A DNA stretch of 8,492 nt from Candidatus Thiosymbion ectosymbiont of Robbea hypermnestra (GCA_020443945.1 JAIZWN010000715.1:1-8492), one strand, 5' to 3'; positions 1 through 8,329 are shown, counted from the first letter of the stretch. Notes: generated by a model not told the origin, from the sequence alone. A program made the numbers and translations.

Positions 1-28
1 TTATGATTCCCGCTCGCCTGTTTGATCC

Positions 29-65
29 CCCTCTCCCCGGCCCTCTCCCGGTGGGAGAGGGAGAG
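29..65. repeat. CCCTCTCCC-type dispersed palindrome
   Basis: A pyrimidine-rich run is followed by a perfect 9-bp inverted repeat: CCCTCTCCC at 41-49, a 3-base loop, and GGGAGAGGG at 53-61. The run at 30-38 repeats the left arm with small changes. Palindromes of this type are scattered between genes in many bacterial genomes. A related version lies at the other end of the window (8330-8354). No T-tract follows, so I do not call it a terminator. Confidence 0.6.
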
Positions 66-112
66 TAGAACCGCCGCTCTCGCGCTCTTCTTCCGGGCTT
101 CTTACAGTAAGA

Positions 113-177
113 GGAAATGGGGTCAGGTCTTGATGTGTGCCTTCAAAAGTCACGGATCAAGACCTGACCCCATTTCC
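113..177. repeat. 65-bp long-stem hairpin repeat, copy 1
   Basis: The arms at 113-134 and 156-177 are perfect 22-bp reverse complements with the core GGGGTCAGGTCTTGAT, around a 21-base loop (135-155). Three further pairs (135-137 with 151-153) can form across a two-base bulge. A second copy in the same orientation lies at 8419-8483 and differs at two positions. From memory, GGGGTCAGGTCTTGA-type sequences occur near REP-associated tyrosine transposase genes in several proteobacteria. No such gene is present here, so the origin is an inference. Confidence 0.8.
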
Positions 178-180
178 CCC

Positions 181-202
181 AATCCGTGTCTATCCGTGGT
201 TC
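181..202. repeat. ATCCGTG short tandem dispersed repeat
   Basis: Two units of ATCCGTG start at 182 and 192, a 10-base period, directly after hairpin copy 1. The motif resembles the widespread intergenic repeat with alternating ATCCGTGT and ATCCGTGG units. It has no coding sense. The rest of 1-319 holds the other repeats listed, the promoter at 254-281 and no convincing gene. Confidence 0.45.
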
Positions 203-253
203 TTTGGTGCGGTTGGTCACGCCTCGTGATCTTAAGGCAAAGCCTCGTTAGTA

Positions 254-281
254 TTGATACGCAGCCACACTGGATTATCAT
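254..281 (+). promoter_or_regulatory. sigma70-type promoter for the TraB-family gene
   Basis: TTGATA at 254-259 matches the -35 consensus at 5 of 6 positions. TATCAT at 276-281 matches the -10 consensus at 5 of 6. The spacer is 16 bases. Transcription would begin near 288 and leave a leader of about 30 bases before the ATG at 320, which has a weak AAGG ribosome site at 309-312. Confidence 0.55.
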
Positions 282-319
282 CCCACGCTCCCTGATCGTC
301 CCGAGGACAAGGCCCGACT

Positions 320-1516
320 ATGCATGCACCCGAGGAACCGAAAAGCGATGTCCGCCTGGGGGATTGTGCGCTGACCCTGCTGGGCACCGCCCATATCTCC
401 CGCGCCAGCGCGGAGAAGGTGCGCGCGCTGCTGCAAAGCCGTGATTACGATGCGGTGGCCGTCGAGCTCTGTCCCAGCCGCTACCAGGCGCTCATGGACC
501 CGGACGCCCTGGCGCGGATGGATCTGTTCTCCGTGATCCGCCGGGGCCGCGTCTACATGGTCGTAGCGAGCCTGGCCCTGGCCGCCTATCAGCAGCGGTT
601 GGCGGACCGGTTCGGCATCGAGCCGGGGGCCGAGCAGCGCGTCGCTATCGCCATGGCCCGGGAACGCCGGCTCCCGGTGCTGCTGGTGGATCGGGAAATC
701 GGCGTCACCCTGAAACGGGTCGCGGGGAATCTCTCCTGGTGGCGGCGATGGGGGCTGTTCTCGGGTCTGCTGGCGACCCTGCTCTCCCGCGAGGAGGTCT
801 CGGAGGAGGAGATCGAGCGTCTCAAGGAAACCGATGTGCTGGAGACCACCTTTGCCGCATTCGCCGAGGATCACCGGGAGCTCTCGGTCCCCCTGATCGC
901 GGAGCGTGACCGCTACATGGCCGCCCGACTGCGCGCGGAGATCGCGGAACGGCGCTGCAAGAAGGTCCTGGTGGTGCTCGGGGCCGGTCACCTCAAGGGG
1001 GTGGCGGGCCATCTGCGGAGGATAACCGAAAGGAACCCCGAGGCCGAGATTGCGGAGCTGGAGCGACTGCCGTCACCGCAATCCTGGCCCAAGCTCATCC
1101 CCTGGCTCATCGTCGCCCTGATCCTGGGGGGCTTCGGCTATGGCTTTTACCAGAGTCCGGGACTCGGCTTGCGGGTAGTGCTGGATTGGGTGCTCATCAA
1201 CGGCGGTCTCTCCGCCCTCGGCGCCGCTATCGCCGCCGGTCATCCCTTGACGCTGATCGCTGCCTTCCTGGCCGCGCCACTGACCTCCCTGAACCCCACC
1301 ATCGGCGCCGGCATGGTCACGGGCGCGGTGGAGCTCTCCCTGCGCCGGCCCCGCGTCGGCGACTTCGGCCACCTGCGCCAAGATACCGCCACCCTCAAAG
1401 GTTGGTGGCGCAATCGGGTCTCGCGTGTCTTTCTGGTCTTTCTGTTCTCCACCCTCGGATCGGCTATCGGCACCTATGTCGCGGGGTTTCGCATCTTCGA
1501 ACGCCTGTTTGCCTGA
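320..1516 (+). CDS. TraB/PrgY/TIKI-family membrane protein
   Basis: A 398-residue member of the TraB/PrgY family, related to enterococcal PrgY (which limits pheromone activity) and to the animal TIKI metalloproteases. The N-terminal soluble domain, about residues 12-235, carries the two GxxH motifs typical of the superfamily, GTAH at 22-25 and GAGH at 221-224. It also has E49 in VAVEL, R54, LVDREIGVTLKR at 122-133 and ERDRYM at 195-200. The C-terminal third has about four hydrophobic segments, near 258-277, 285-305, 308-330 and 368-390, so the protein is probably anchored in the inner membrane. Homology to TIKI suggests a metal-dependent peptidase, but activity of bacterial members is not established and the substrate is unknown. 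The ATG at 320 puts the GTAH motif at the usual distance from the N-terminus. It appears to be a single-gene unit with its own promoter at 254-281. Confidence 0.9.
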   Translation: MHAPEEPKSDVRLGDCALTLLGTAHISRASAEKVRALLQSRDYDAVAVELCPSRYQALMDPDALARMDLFSVIRRGRVYMVVASLALAAYQQRLADRFGIEPGAEQRVAIAMARERRLPVLLVDREIGVTLKRVAGNLSWWRRWGLFSGLLATLLSREEVSEEEIERLKETDVLETTFAAFAEDHRELSVPLIAERDRYMAARLRAEIAERRCKKVLVVLGAGHLKGVAGHLRRITERNPEAEIAELERLPSPQSWPKLIPWLIVALILGGFGYGFYQSPGLGLRVVLDWVLINGGLSALGAAIAAGHPLTLIAAFLAAPLTSLNPTIGAGMVTGAVELSLRRPRVGDFGHLRQDTATLKGWWRNRVSRVFLVFLFSTLGSAIGTYVAGFRIFERLFA

Positions 1517-1560
1517 GCCCGTGGGGCGACCCGATTACCGATCGGATGGCTTGGAACCAC

Positions 1561-1589
1561 TTGCGGTATCTCCGGCAATGCGTTACTAT
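1561..1589 (+). promoter_or_regulatory. candidate promoter of the toxin-antitoxin operon
   Basis: An AT-rich patch in GC-rich surroundings, just upstream of the antitoxin gene. TTGCGG at 1561-1566 is a poor -35 (3 of 6) and TACTAT at 1584-1589 is a fair -10 (4 of 6), spaced 17 bases apart. TATATT at 1587-1592 is an alternative -10. VapB-type proteins usually repress their own operon from sites overlapping the promoter. I do not see a clear operator palindrome. Confidence 0.3.
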
Positions 1590-1626
1590 ATTTTACGAAC
1601 TCAAAGTCGATTCGAGGGAGGTAAGA

Positions 1627-1839
1627 ATGAATGCCATCACTCTCTCCAGCAAGTACCAGTTCGTCCTGCCTAAAACCATTCGTGACGAGCTGGGACTGCA
1701 CGCCGGGCAGAAATTTGCCGTTCTGGCGAAAGGGTCCATCATCGAGCTGATTCCGCTGGGCTCTATCGCGGAATCCCGCGGGTTGCTCAAGGGAGCAAAC
1801 CCGGAAGGGTATCGCGACCGTGGGAATATCTACCGATGA
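1627..1839 (+). CDS. AbrB/MazE-fold antitoxin (VapB-type)
   Basis: A 70-residue protein starting MNAITLSSKYQFVLPKTIRD, the classic SpoVT/AbrB swapped-hairpin DNA-binding domain (about residues 1-46), in which the QFVLPKTIRDELGL segment is diagnostic. The tail, about 47-70, is polar and ends GNIYR. In this family the tail threads into the partner toxin's active site and blocks it. The ATG at 1627 is chosen because it begins the family domain and follows a strong ribosome site, GGAGGT at 1617-1622. The frame is open further upstream, but that part overlaps the TraB-family gene and has no family resemblance. The stop overlaps the toxin start as ATGA, so the two are translationally coupled. The protein likely also represses its own operon. 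Confidence 0.88.
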   Translation: MNAITLSSKYQFVLPKTIRDELGLHAGQKFAVLAKGSIIELIPLGSIAESRGLLKGANPEGYRDRGNIYR

Positions 1840-2228
1840 CAGTGCTGGTGGATACCTGCGGCTGGATCGAGTGGCTGACGGACGATGTGCTTGCCGAACG
1901 TTTCGCGCCTTATCTGTCCGATCCCGAATCCCTGATCGTTCCCACCTGCCTGCAGTTCGAGCTCTACAAATGGGTCAAGCGCGAGCGCGACGAGCGACTG
2001 GCGCTGGAGGTCGTGGCCATGACCAAAGAAACCCAGGTCGTGCCGCTCACCTCCCCCCTGGCGCTCTACGCGGGGGATTTAGCTCTGGCGCATCATCTCC
2101 CTTTCGCCGATTCCCTGATCTACGCGACGGCGCTCTACTGCGAGGCGACCCTGGTTACCATGGACGACCACTTCGCCGGATTGATCGGCGTCACCTACTT
2201 CCCCAAGCACCTGCTGTCGGAGCCCTGA
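1836..2228 (+). CDS. PIN-domain ribonuclease toxin (VapC-type)
   Basis: A 130-residue single-domain PIN protein, the usual size for VapC. Its acidic metal-binding residues are all present: D6 in LVDTCGW, E42 in QFELYKW, D92 in FADSLIYATA and D110 in TMDDHF. VapC proteins are Mg-dependent endoribonucleases that cut tRNA or rRNA at specific sites and halt growth when the antitoxin is lost; this target cannot be predicted. The ATG overlaps the antitoxin stop by four bases, which fits co-translation. No frameshift or missing catalytic residue is seen, so the toxin appears intact. Its last 34 bases overlap the 3' end of the convergent esterase gene. The module is likely an acquired accessory element, though no insertion boundary can be seen. 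Confidence 0.88.
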   Translation: MTVLVDTCGWIEWLTDDVLAERFAPYLSDPESLIVPTCLQFELYKWVKRERDERLALEVVAMTKETQVVPLTSPLALYAGDLALAHHLPFADSLIYATALYCEATLVTMDDHFAGLIGVTYFPKHLLSEP

Positions 2229-2839
2229 GGCATGTTGACATTCGGAGGGTCCGCACAGCGGACCCTACGCGAACCACTTGCGATTTCCTCCCGGATTACG
2301 GTGAGCGCCTCTTCCAGATGTTGGAAGCTGTGGTCTCCGCCCTCGAAGAGCAGGAGCCTGCCGCAATCGCGATAGAGGGCTTCGGCGATCCGAAAGTCGA
2401 TCACTTCGTCGCCCCGGTCCAGCAGCAAGGTCGTCGGAATCCCGTCGCAGGGGTTATCGACCCCGTACTGGCGGGTACTCTCGATCAGCGCCCGGTCGAT
2501 ATAGTAGGTTTCGCCGTAGTCGGTGGTCTGGGGCACGCCCTCGAACTCCCGCAGCAGGTCCCAGGGGGTCAGCGCCGGGTTGATCAGGAACAGATGCGCG
2601 AAGGTGAATCGCCGGGCCAGATACTGGGCATAGAAGCCGCCCATGGAACTGCCGACGACGATGGGTGGTTGCCCGCCGATCCGCTGGCGGAACAGATCGG
2701 TGAGGGTCGCGATGGCCGCGTCCGGTCGATGGGCGGGATAGGCCGGCGTCAGGACGCGGGTGGGCGCCAGGCGCTCACGCAATACCGCCGCCTTTTGGGA
2801 TTGATCGGAGCTGTTGAGGCCATGGAGGTAAATCAGCAT
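2195..2839 (-). CDS. yqiA: YqiA/YcfP-type alpha/beta-hydrolase esterase
   Basis: A cytoplasmic serine esterase of the YqiA type, 214 residues from this start. The beta-strand plus oxyanion motif YLHGLNSS is at residues 4-11. The nucleophile elbow GSSMG is at 63-67 with S65, the acid is probably D144 in RGDEVID, and the catalytic histidine is H170 in GGDHSF. E. coli YqiA hydrolyses short acyl esters; its physiological substrate is not known. I chose ATG 2839 because it places YLHG at the family's usual position. ATG 2869, directly after the stop of the upstream hydrolase gene, would add ten residues and is equally open; neither has a clear ribosome site. The C-terminus is about 20 residues longer than E. 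coli YqiA. Residues 192-198 are encoded by a palindromic repeat (2246-2266), and the end overlaps the convergent toxin gene. It is probably co-transcribed with the YcbL-like gene. Confidence 0.88.
   Translation of the reverse strand: MLIYLHGLNSSDQSQKAAVLRERLAPTRVLTPAYPAHRPDAAIATLTDLFRQRIGGQPPIVVGSSMGGFYAQYLARRFTFAHLFLINPALTPWDLLREFEGVPQTTDYGETYYIDRALIESTRQYGVDNPCDGIPTTLLLDRGDEVIDFRIAEALYRDCGRLLLFEGGDHSFQHLEEALTVIREEIASGSRRVRCADPPNVNMPQGSDSRCLGK
2246..2266. repeat. GGGTCCGC palindrome inside the esterase 3' end
   Basis: A perfect 9-bp inverted repeat, AGGGTCCGC at 2246-2254 and GCGGACCCT at 2258-2266, with a 3-base loop. It sits 17 bases past the toxin stop, within the last 25 codons of the convergent esterase. 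It resembles short dispersed palindromes common between bacterial genes. No T-run follows on either strand, so an intrinsic terminator is unlikely. A Rho-independent block or an mRNA-stabilising stem for both convergent messages is possible. Confidence 0.55.
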
Positions 2840-2869
2840 CGTACCGCAGGGCCCATGGGTGACGGCCAT

Positions 2870-3514
2870 TCAGGCCAGGGGGTCACGGACAAAGGGGTTG
2901 TTGCGACGCTCGTCGCCGAAGCTCGACATGGGGCCGTGTCCGGGAATGAACCGGATGTCGTCGCCGAGCGGGAAGAGGCGTCCGCGGATGGAGTCCAGGA
3001 GCTCCTGGTAGTTACCGCGCGGCAGATCCGTGCGCCCGATCGAGCCCTGAAAGAGTACGTCTCCCACCTGGGCCAGCCTGGATGTCTCCTCGAAGAAGAT
3101 GACGTGACCGGGCGAATGGCCGGGACAGTGGATTACCCGCAGATCCAGGGCGCCGATCCGCACCCTATCCCCATCCTCCAGCCAGCGGCCGGGGGAAAAG
3201 GATCGGACCTTCGGAACGCCGAACATCTGGCTTTGGGCTGCCAGGGATTCGATCAGAAAGGCATCCTCGCGGTGCGGACCCTCGATGGGTAGCTCGAGGC
3301 TTTCGGCCAGCTCCGCGGTTCCACCCACATGGTCCAGATGACCATGGGTCAGCAGAATTTTCACCGGCTCGACTCCAACCTCCCGAATCGCGGCCAGCAC
3401 CCGACCCTGTTCCCCGCCGGGATCGACGACGGCGGCCTGTCCGGTTTCATCGCACCACAAGAGGGTGCAGTTTTGCTGAAACGGCGTGACGGGAATGATC
3501 TTGGACTTCAGCAT
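2870..3514 (-). CDS. YcbL-like metallo-beta-lactamase-fold hydrolase (glyoxalase II type)
   Basis: A 214-residue protein of the MBL-fold glyoxalase II group, closest in layout to YcbL, which can hydrolyse S-lactoylglutathione in the methylglyoxal detoxification pathway. All metal ligands of the two-metal site are present: THGHLDH gives H57, H59, D61 and H62, with H133 in CPGHSPGH, D152 in GDVLF and H193 in PGHG. The start MLKSKIIPVTPFQQNC matches the usual N-terminus of the family. The long C-terminal substrate-binding domain of classical glyoxalase II is absent, as in YcbL, so thioester specificity is inferred rather than shown. The stop TGA is immediately followed by an ATG for the esterase gene, so the pair is probably one transcript with two cytosolic ester or thioester hydrolases. 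The upstream gap (3515-3629) contains a 16-bp palindrome at 3545-3560. Confidence 0.88.
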   Translation of the reverse strand: MLKSKIIPVTPFQQNCTLLWCDETGQAAVVDPGGEQGRVLAAIREVGVEPVKILLTHGHLDHVGGTAELAESLELPIEGPHREDAFLIESLAAQSQMFGVPKVRSFSPGRWLEDGDRVRIGALDLRVIHCPGHSPGHVIFFEETSRLAQVGDVLFQGSIGRTDLPRGNYQELLDSIRGRLFPLGDDIRFIPGHGPMSSFGDERRNNPFVRDPLA

Positions 3515-3544
3515 GGGCGGTATCCGTCTCGACGCACCTTATTC

Positions 3545-3560
3545 GACAAGCGGACTTGTC
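3545..3560. promoter_or_regulatory. GACAAG palindrome upstream of the YcbL-like gene
   Basis: A 6-bp inverted repeat, GACAAG then CGGA then CTTGTC, about 30 bases upstream of the minus-strand start at 3514. Its size and position would fit a repressor operator or a leader hairpin. No regulator can be named, and no good -35/-10 pair was found around it. Confidence 0.25.
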
Positions 3561-3629
3561 TTGGCGATCCCCTCGGGGCTCAGGACCCGACCGGGGCCGG
3601 GATGCCTTTTCATGTTTCAATCGTCCCCG

Positions 3630-3869
3630 TCAATCCGCTCGCAACCTATCATAGAGACGGTCCTTCATCACCAGACGCTCCTTTTTCAGCTCCTCGATCG
3701 TTTCGTCAGCCACCGGGACCCCCAGTTCTTCCAGCTTACGGACCTCGGCATCCAGACTATCGTGATCCTCCATCAGATGCGCGAACTCTTCATCGGAGTC
3801 GCAGAGTACGGAGATTCGGTCATCCAGATTCGGAAACTCATGACGCAGATCGTGGGGTTCGCCTAGCAT
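3630..3869 (-). CDS. YdcH family (DUF465) small helical protein
   Basis: A 79-residue protein of the YdcH/DUF465 family, small cytoplasmic proteins predicted to form a helical hairpin or short coiled coil. The family core is visible: the N-terminal HDLRHEFPNLDDRI, then a charged stretch with MEDHDSLDAEVRKLE, and a C-terminal helix ELKKERLVMKDRLYDRLR. Function is unknown. It has no transmembrane or signal segment. The ATG at 3869 is preceded by AAGGAG at 3885-3880, ten bases away, a long but acceptable spacing. It lies between the Skp-like gene (100 bases upstream, with a possible terminator between) and the YcbL-like gene (115 bases downstream), so it may be its own unit. Length is typical for the family. 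Confidence 0.85.
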   Translation of the reverse strand: MLGEPHDLRHEFPNLDDRISVLCDSDEEFAHLMEDHDSLDAEVRKLEELGVPVADETIEELKKERLVMKDRLYDRLRAD

Positions 3870-3914
3870 GGATTCACATCTCCTTACCTTGTCGCAGGAA
3901 TGGAAATCCTATGG

Positions 3915-3940
3915 TAACAAAACACCGGGGATTGGTCCCC
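3915..3940 (-). terminator. weak intrinsic terminator after the Skp-like gene
   Basis: Read on the minus strand, GGGGA (3940-3936), loop CCAA, TCCCC (3931-3927) is followed by GGTGTTTTGTT. The stem is only 5 bp and the T-tract is broken and displaced by four bases, so termination may be partial and let some transcript into the YdcH gene. Confidence 0.35.
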
Positions 3941-3969
3941 CCCACATCCGCATCGGCGCCCTACCAGCG

Positions 3970-4494
3970 TTATTTCTTACGCTTCTTGGTCTTTGCATCG
4001 AGCCGTTTGATGACCTCGGCGGTAAGGTCCAGACCCTCGTCCATGTAGAGCAGGCCACTCTGCCGGCGCTCGAAGATTGCGGAGACCCCCTTATCCTTGG
4101 CCACGGTCGTGATGATCGCCGACACGGACTCCAGAATCCGGTTCGCGAGCTTGTTTTCCTCCTGCGACATTTCCCGTTGGAGCTGGGTCAACCTTTTCTG
4201 GAATGCCTTGATGCGTTTCTGAATCTCGGCGGTTTTCTTGTCGAGCTCCTTCTGACTCATCAGGACCTTATCCTTTTCCAGGGTCTGCTGTAATTGCCCG
4301 ATCGCCTGCCGCTCCTTGGCGAGCGCCTGTCGCTCGTCCTTGAATTTTTCTTCGAGCGTTTGTTGCGCCTGCCGGCCCGACGCGCTCTCGTCGATAACCT
4401 TCTGCATGTTGACATAGCCGAGCACCCCGGACTGCGCCGCCTGAATCGGCGTCATCAGCAGAAAGGGGAGGATAAGGAGTACGAGTCGCTGCAT
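3970..4494 (-). CDS. Skp/OmpH-family periplasmic chaperone
   Basis: A 174-residue exported protein of the OmpH/Skp family. In E. coli, Skp forms a trimer that holds unfolded outer-membrane proteins on their way from Sec to BamA. The signal peptide is clear: MQR, a hydrophobic core LVLLILPFLLM, then TPIQAA with likely cleavage after residue 19 or 20. The mature start GVLGYVNMQKVIDES matches the family. A long charged coiled coil, roughly residues 45-125, corresponds to the Skp tentacles. The C-terminal strand region VSAIFERRQSGLLYMDEGLDLT is followed by a lysine-rich end. The frame is open 27 codons further upstream, but ATG 4494 is chosen because it begins the signal peptide and has GGAG ten bases before it. 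The usual bamA and lpxD neighbours are absent; here the neighbours are a divergent DUF2058 gene and a YdcH gene, so this may be a second paralogue. Confidence 0.88.
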   Translation of the reverse strand: MQRLVLLILPFLLMTPIQAAQSGVLGYVNMQKVIDESASGRQAQQTLEEKFKDERQALAKERQAIGQLQQTLEKDKVLMSQKELDKKTAEIQKRIKAFQKRLTQLQREMSQEENKLANRILESVSAIITTVAKDKGVSAIFERRQSGLLYMDEGLDLTAEVIKRLDAKTKKRKK

Positions 4495-4665
4495 GGCGGA
4501 TATTCTCCAGTGTACGGATTGATTCGCTACACCCGGGATTTTACCCGCCCGGCGGGGATACCGATAGGAGGGCATAAGATGGGGACCGGGATTTTCATTC
4601 GGGCGCTTTACTGATAGATTCCTAATTTCTTACCCGTACCTCCGAAAATTCCGACGAGCCGAACA

Positions 4666-5202
4666 GTGGGAAACTCACTCCGGGATCAGCTGCTCAAGGC
4701 CGGTCTGGTCGACAAGCAGCAGGTAAAGCAGGCCCGTTCGTCCAAGCGCAAGCAGAGCAAGCACAGCGGCGGCAAGGAAGATCCCGCCGCCGAGGAACGG
4801 CAACGCGCGCGACGGGCGGCGGCGGAAAAGGCGCAACGCGACCGCGCGCTCGAGCGCCGCCGTCAGGAAGAGGCCCGGCGCAAGGCCGAGGCAAACGAGC
4901 TGCGCCAGCTCATCCACGCGAACCGGATCCCGCGGGGAGAAGGAGATATCGCCTACAGCTTTCTCGACGGCGACAGTATCAAGCGTATCTACGTGACGGA
5001 CGATCAGCAAAAAAGGCTCGCCCAGGGCAAGCTGGCCATCGTGCGTCAGGATACGGGCTTCGAGCTCGTATCCCCCGAAACCGCACAGAGAATCCAGGCG
5101 CGCGACGAACGCCTCGTCGTGCTCCTGAACAAACCGGGGGATCAGGGCGACGAAGACGACGACTATGCCGACTACAAGATACCGGATGATCTGATGTGGT
5201 AA
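4666..5202 (+). CDS. DUF2058 (YaiL-type) protein
   Basis: A 178-residue DUF2058 protein, about the length of E. coli YaiL (often labelled a nucleoprotein or polynucleotide-associated protein). It begins MGNSLRDQLLKAGLVDKQQ, the family's conserved N-terminus, which fixes the GTG at 4666 as the start. Residues 20-80 are a highly basic, Ala/Glu/Arg-rich helical stretch (RARRAAAEKAQRDRALERRR) that could bind nucleic acid or form a coiled coil. The C-terminal domain, about 80-178, contains IPRGEGDIAYSFLDGDSIKRIYV and ends with an acidic DEDDDYADYKIPDDLMW. Molecular function is not established. The ribosome site is weak. It is divergent from the Skp-like gene across 171 bases (4495-4665), where I found no convincing promoter for either direction. 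It appears to be a single-gene unit. Confidence 0.88.
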   Translation: MGNSLRDQLLKAGLVDKQQVKQARSSKRKQSKHSGGKEDPAAEERQRARRAAAEKAQRDRALERRRQEEARRKAEANELRQLIHANRIPRGEGDIAYSFLDGDSIKRIYVTDDQQKRLAQGKLAIVRQDTGFELVSPETAQRIQARDERLVVLLNKPGDQGDEDDDYADYKIPDDLMW

Positions 5203-5235
5203 TGCCGGTTCGCAGGGTAGTGGTAATTTTTCAAG

Positions 5236-5258
5236 TGATCAGGTGTCTACCTGAGTCA
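5236..5258. repeat. inverted repeat after the DUF2058 gene
   Basis: TCAGGT (5239-5244) and ACCTGA (5249-5254) form a 6-bp stem with loop GTCT, extended by three pairs (5236-5238 with 5256-5258) across a one-base bulge at 5255. It lies 34 bases past the DUF2058 stop. The run of five T's is upstream (5227-5231), so it does not look like a terminator for that gene. Confidence 0.35.
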
Positions 5259-5426
5259 CGTCGAACATCACACAAAGACACCAAGCCACCAAGAGAGACA
5301 AGGGCGAAAGGGAAACGACCATGGTCTTTAGAGTCTGCGATGAAACTCGCGCGGATGATCAGCGACGGCAGGGCAAAATTCTTCGTGTCTTTGTGGCTTT
5401 GTGTGAGAACAAACGTTGAACATCAC
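5258..5426. mobile_element. MITE-like inverted-repeat element upstream of clpB
   Basis: Imperfect terminal inverted repeats, 5268-5293 and 5381-5406, match at 22 of 26 positions. Each arm is built from 8-bp-period units such as CACAAAGA, CACCAAGC and CACCAAGA. The outside is flanked by near-identical 14-base direct copies, ACGTCGAACATCAC at 5258-5271 and ACGTTGAACATCAC at 5413-5426. The interior, about 87 bases, encodes nothing recognisable. The CTTTGTGTCTTTGTG-type arm is a familiar dispersed repeat of bacterial intergenic regions. A non-autonomous mobile element fits, but no transposase is nearby, and the direct copies (long for a target duplication) may be part of the repeat. The element fills most of the 338-base gap before clpB. 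Confidence 0.55.
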
Positions 5427-5476
5427 GCAGGATTTACCTACTGCCCGGTTCGTTTCACTCACGCATCCCGCCGGCT

Positions 5477-5505
5477 CTGGAAATTGGCAACCGGTTCCCC
5501 CAGAT
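5477..5505 (+). promoter_or_regulatory. sigma32 heat-shock promoter of clpB
   Basis: CTGGAAA at 5477-5483 matches the sigma32 -35 consensus CTTGAAA at 6 of 7 positions. CCCCAGAT at 5498-5505 matches the -10 consensus CCCCATNT at all but one defined position. The 14-base spacing is within the known range for this sigma factor. Transcription would begin near 5512, giving a leader of about 29 bases with the ribosome site GAGAGGG at 5527-5533. clpB is a classic member of the sigma32 regulon. Confidence 0.7.
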
Positions 5506-5540
5506 AGCCCTCATTCCGAACGATGTGAGAGGGTTCACCC

Positions 5541-8111
<2,571 letters not shown>

Positions 8112-8173
8112 CAAGAGTGGGGTGACCTTGCAAACCCCGACAATCCGAATGCCTATCGCAAAATTCCAATAGG

Positions 8174-8208
8174 ACAGGATTAACAGGATTTTCAGGATTG
8201 ACAGGATT
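8174..8208. repeat. ACAGGATT 9-bp tandem repeat
   Basis: Four units with an exact 9-base period begin at 8174, 8183, 8192 and 8201, each CAGGATT preceded by A or T. This is a widely dispersed bacterial intergenic repeat. It starts 63 bases after the clpB stop. Between them, GGGGT (8119-8123) and ACCCC (8134-8138) form only a 5-bp stem with no T-run, so no clpB terminator is convincing. Confidence 0.65.
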
Positions 8209-8329
8209 CTTTATTTGGGGACCCTGAAGAATTGCCGCCGTGCAATCTTTCAGAGGCTATCTAAAAACTCAAGCCAAGCCGCGCGGTCCAGGTGAGCCCT
8301 GGTCCTACCAGACCGGCTACGGCCTAAAG

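Noticed and set aside
22..444. A 140-codon open frame at the left end
   Set aside because: It reads through repeats, the promoter and the first part of the TraB-family gene in another frame.
278..1012. A 244-codon minus-strand open frame over the TraB-family gene
   Set aside because: It is antisense to a clear family member, and its composition follows from the codon pattern of that gene.
1820..3292. A 490-codon + strand open frame across the toxin, esterase and YcbL-like genes
   Set aside because: It crosses three well-supported genes in the wrong frame or strand and shows no domain.
4495..4665. SigmaE promoter for the Skp-like gene
   Set aside because: Only a partial GGAATCT resemblance with no proper -10 at the right spacing; TAAAAT near 4544 lacks a matching -35.
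5227..5258. T-run plus stem-loop as a terminator for the DUF2058 gene
   Set aside because: The T-run precedes the stem on the + strand, and on the minus strand the stem is followed by A's.
5196..5507. A 103-codon open frame before clpB
   Set aside because: It reads through the MITE-like element and the sigma32 promoter, with no ribosome site or family match.
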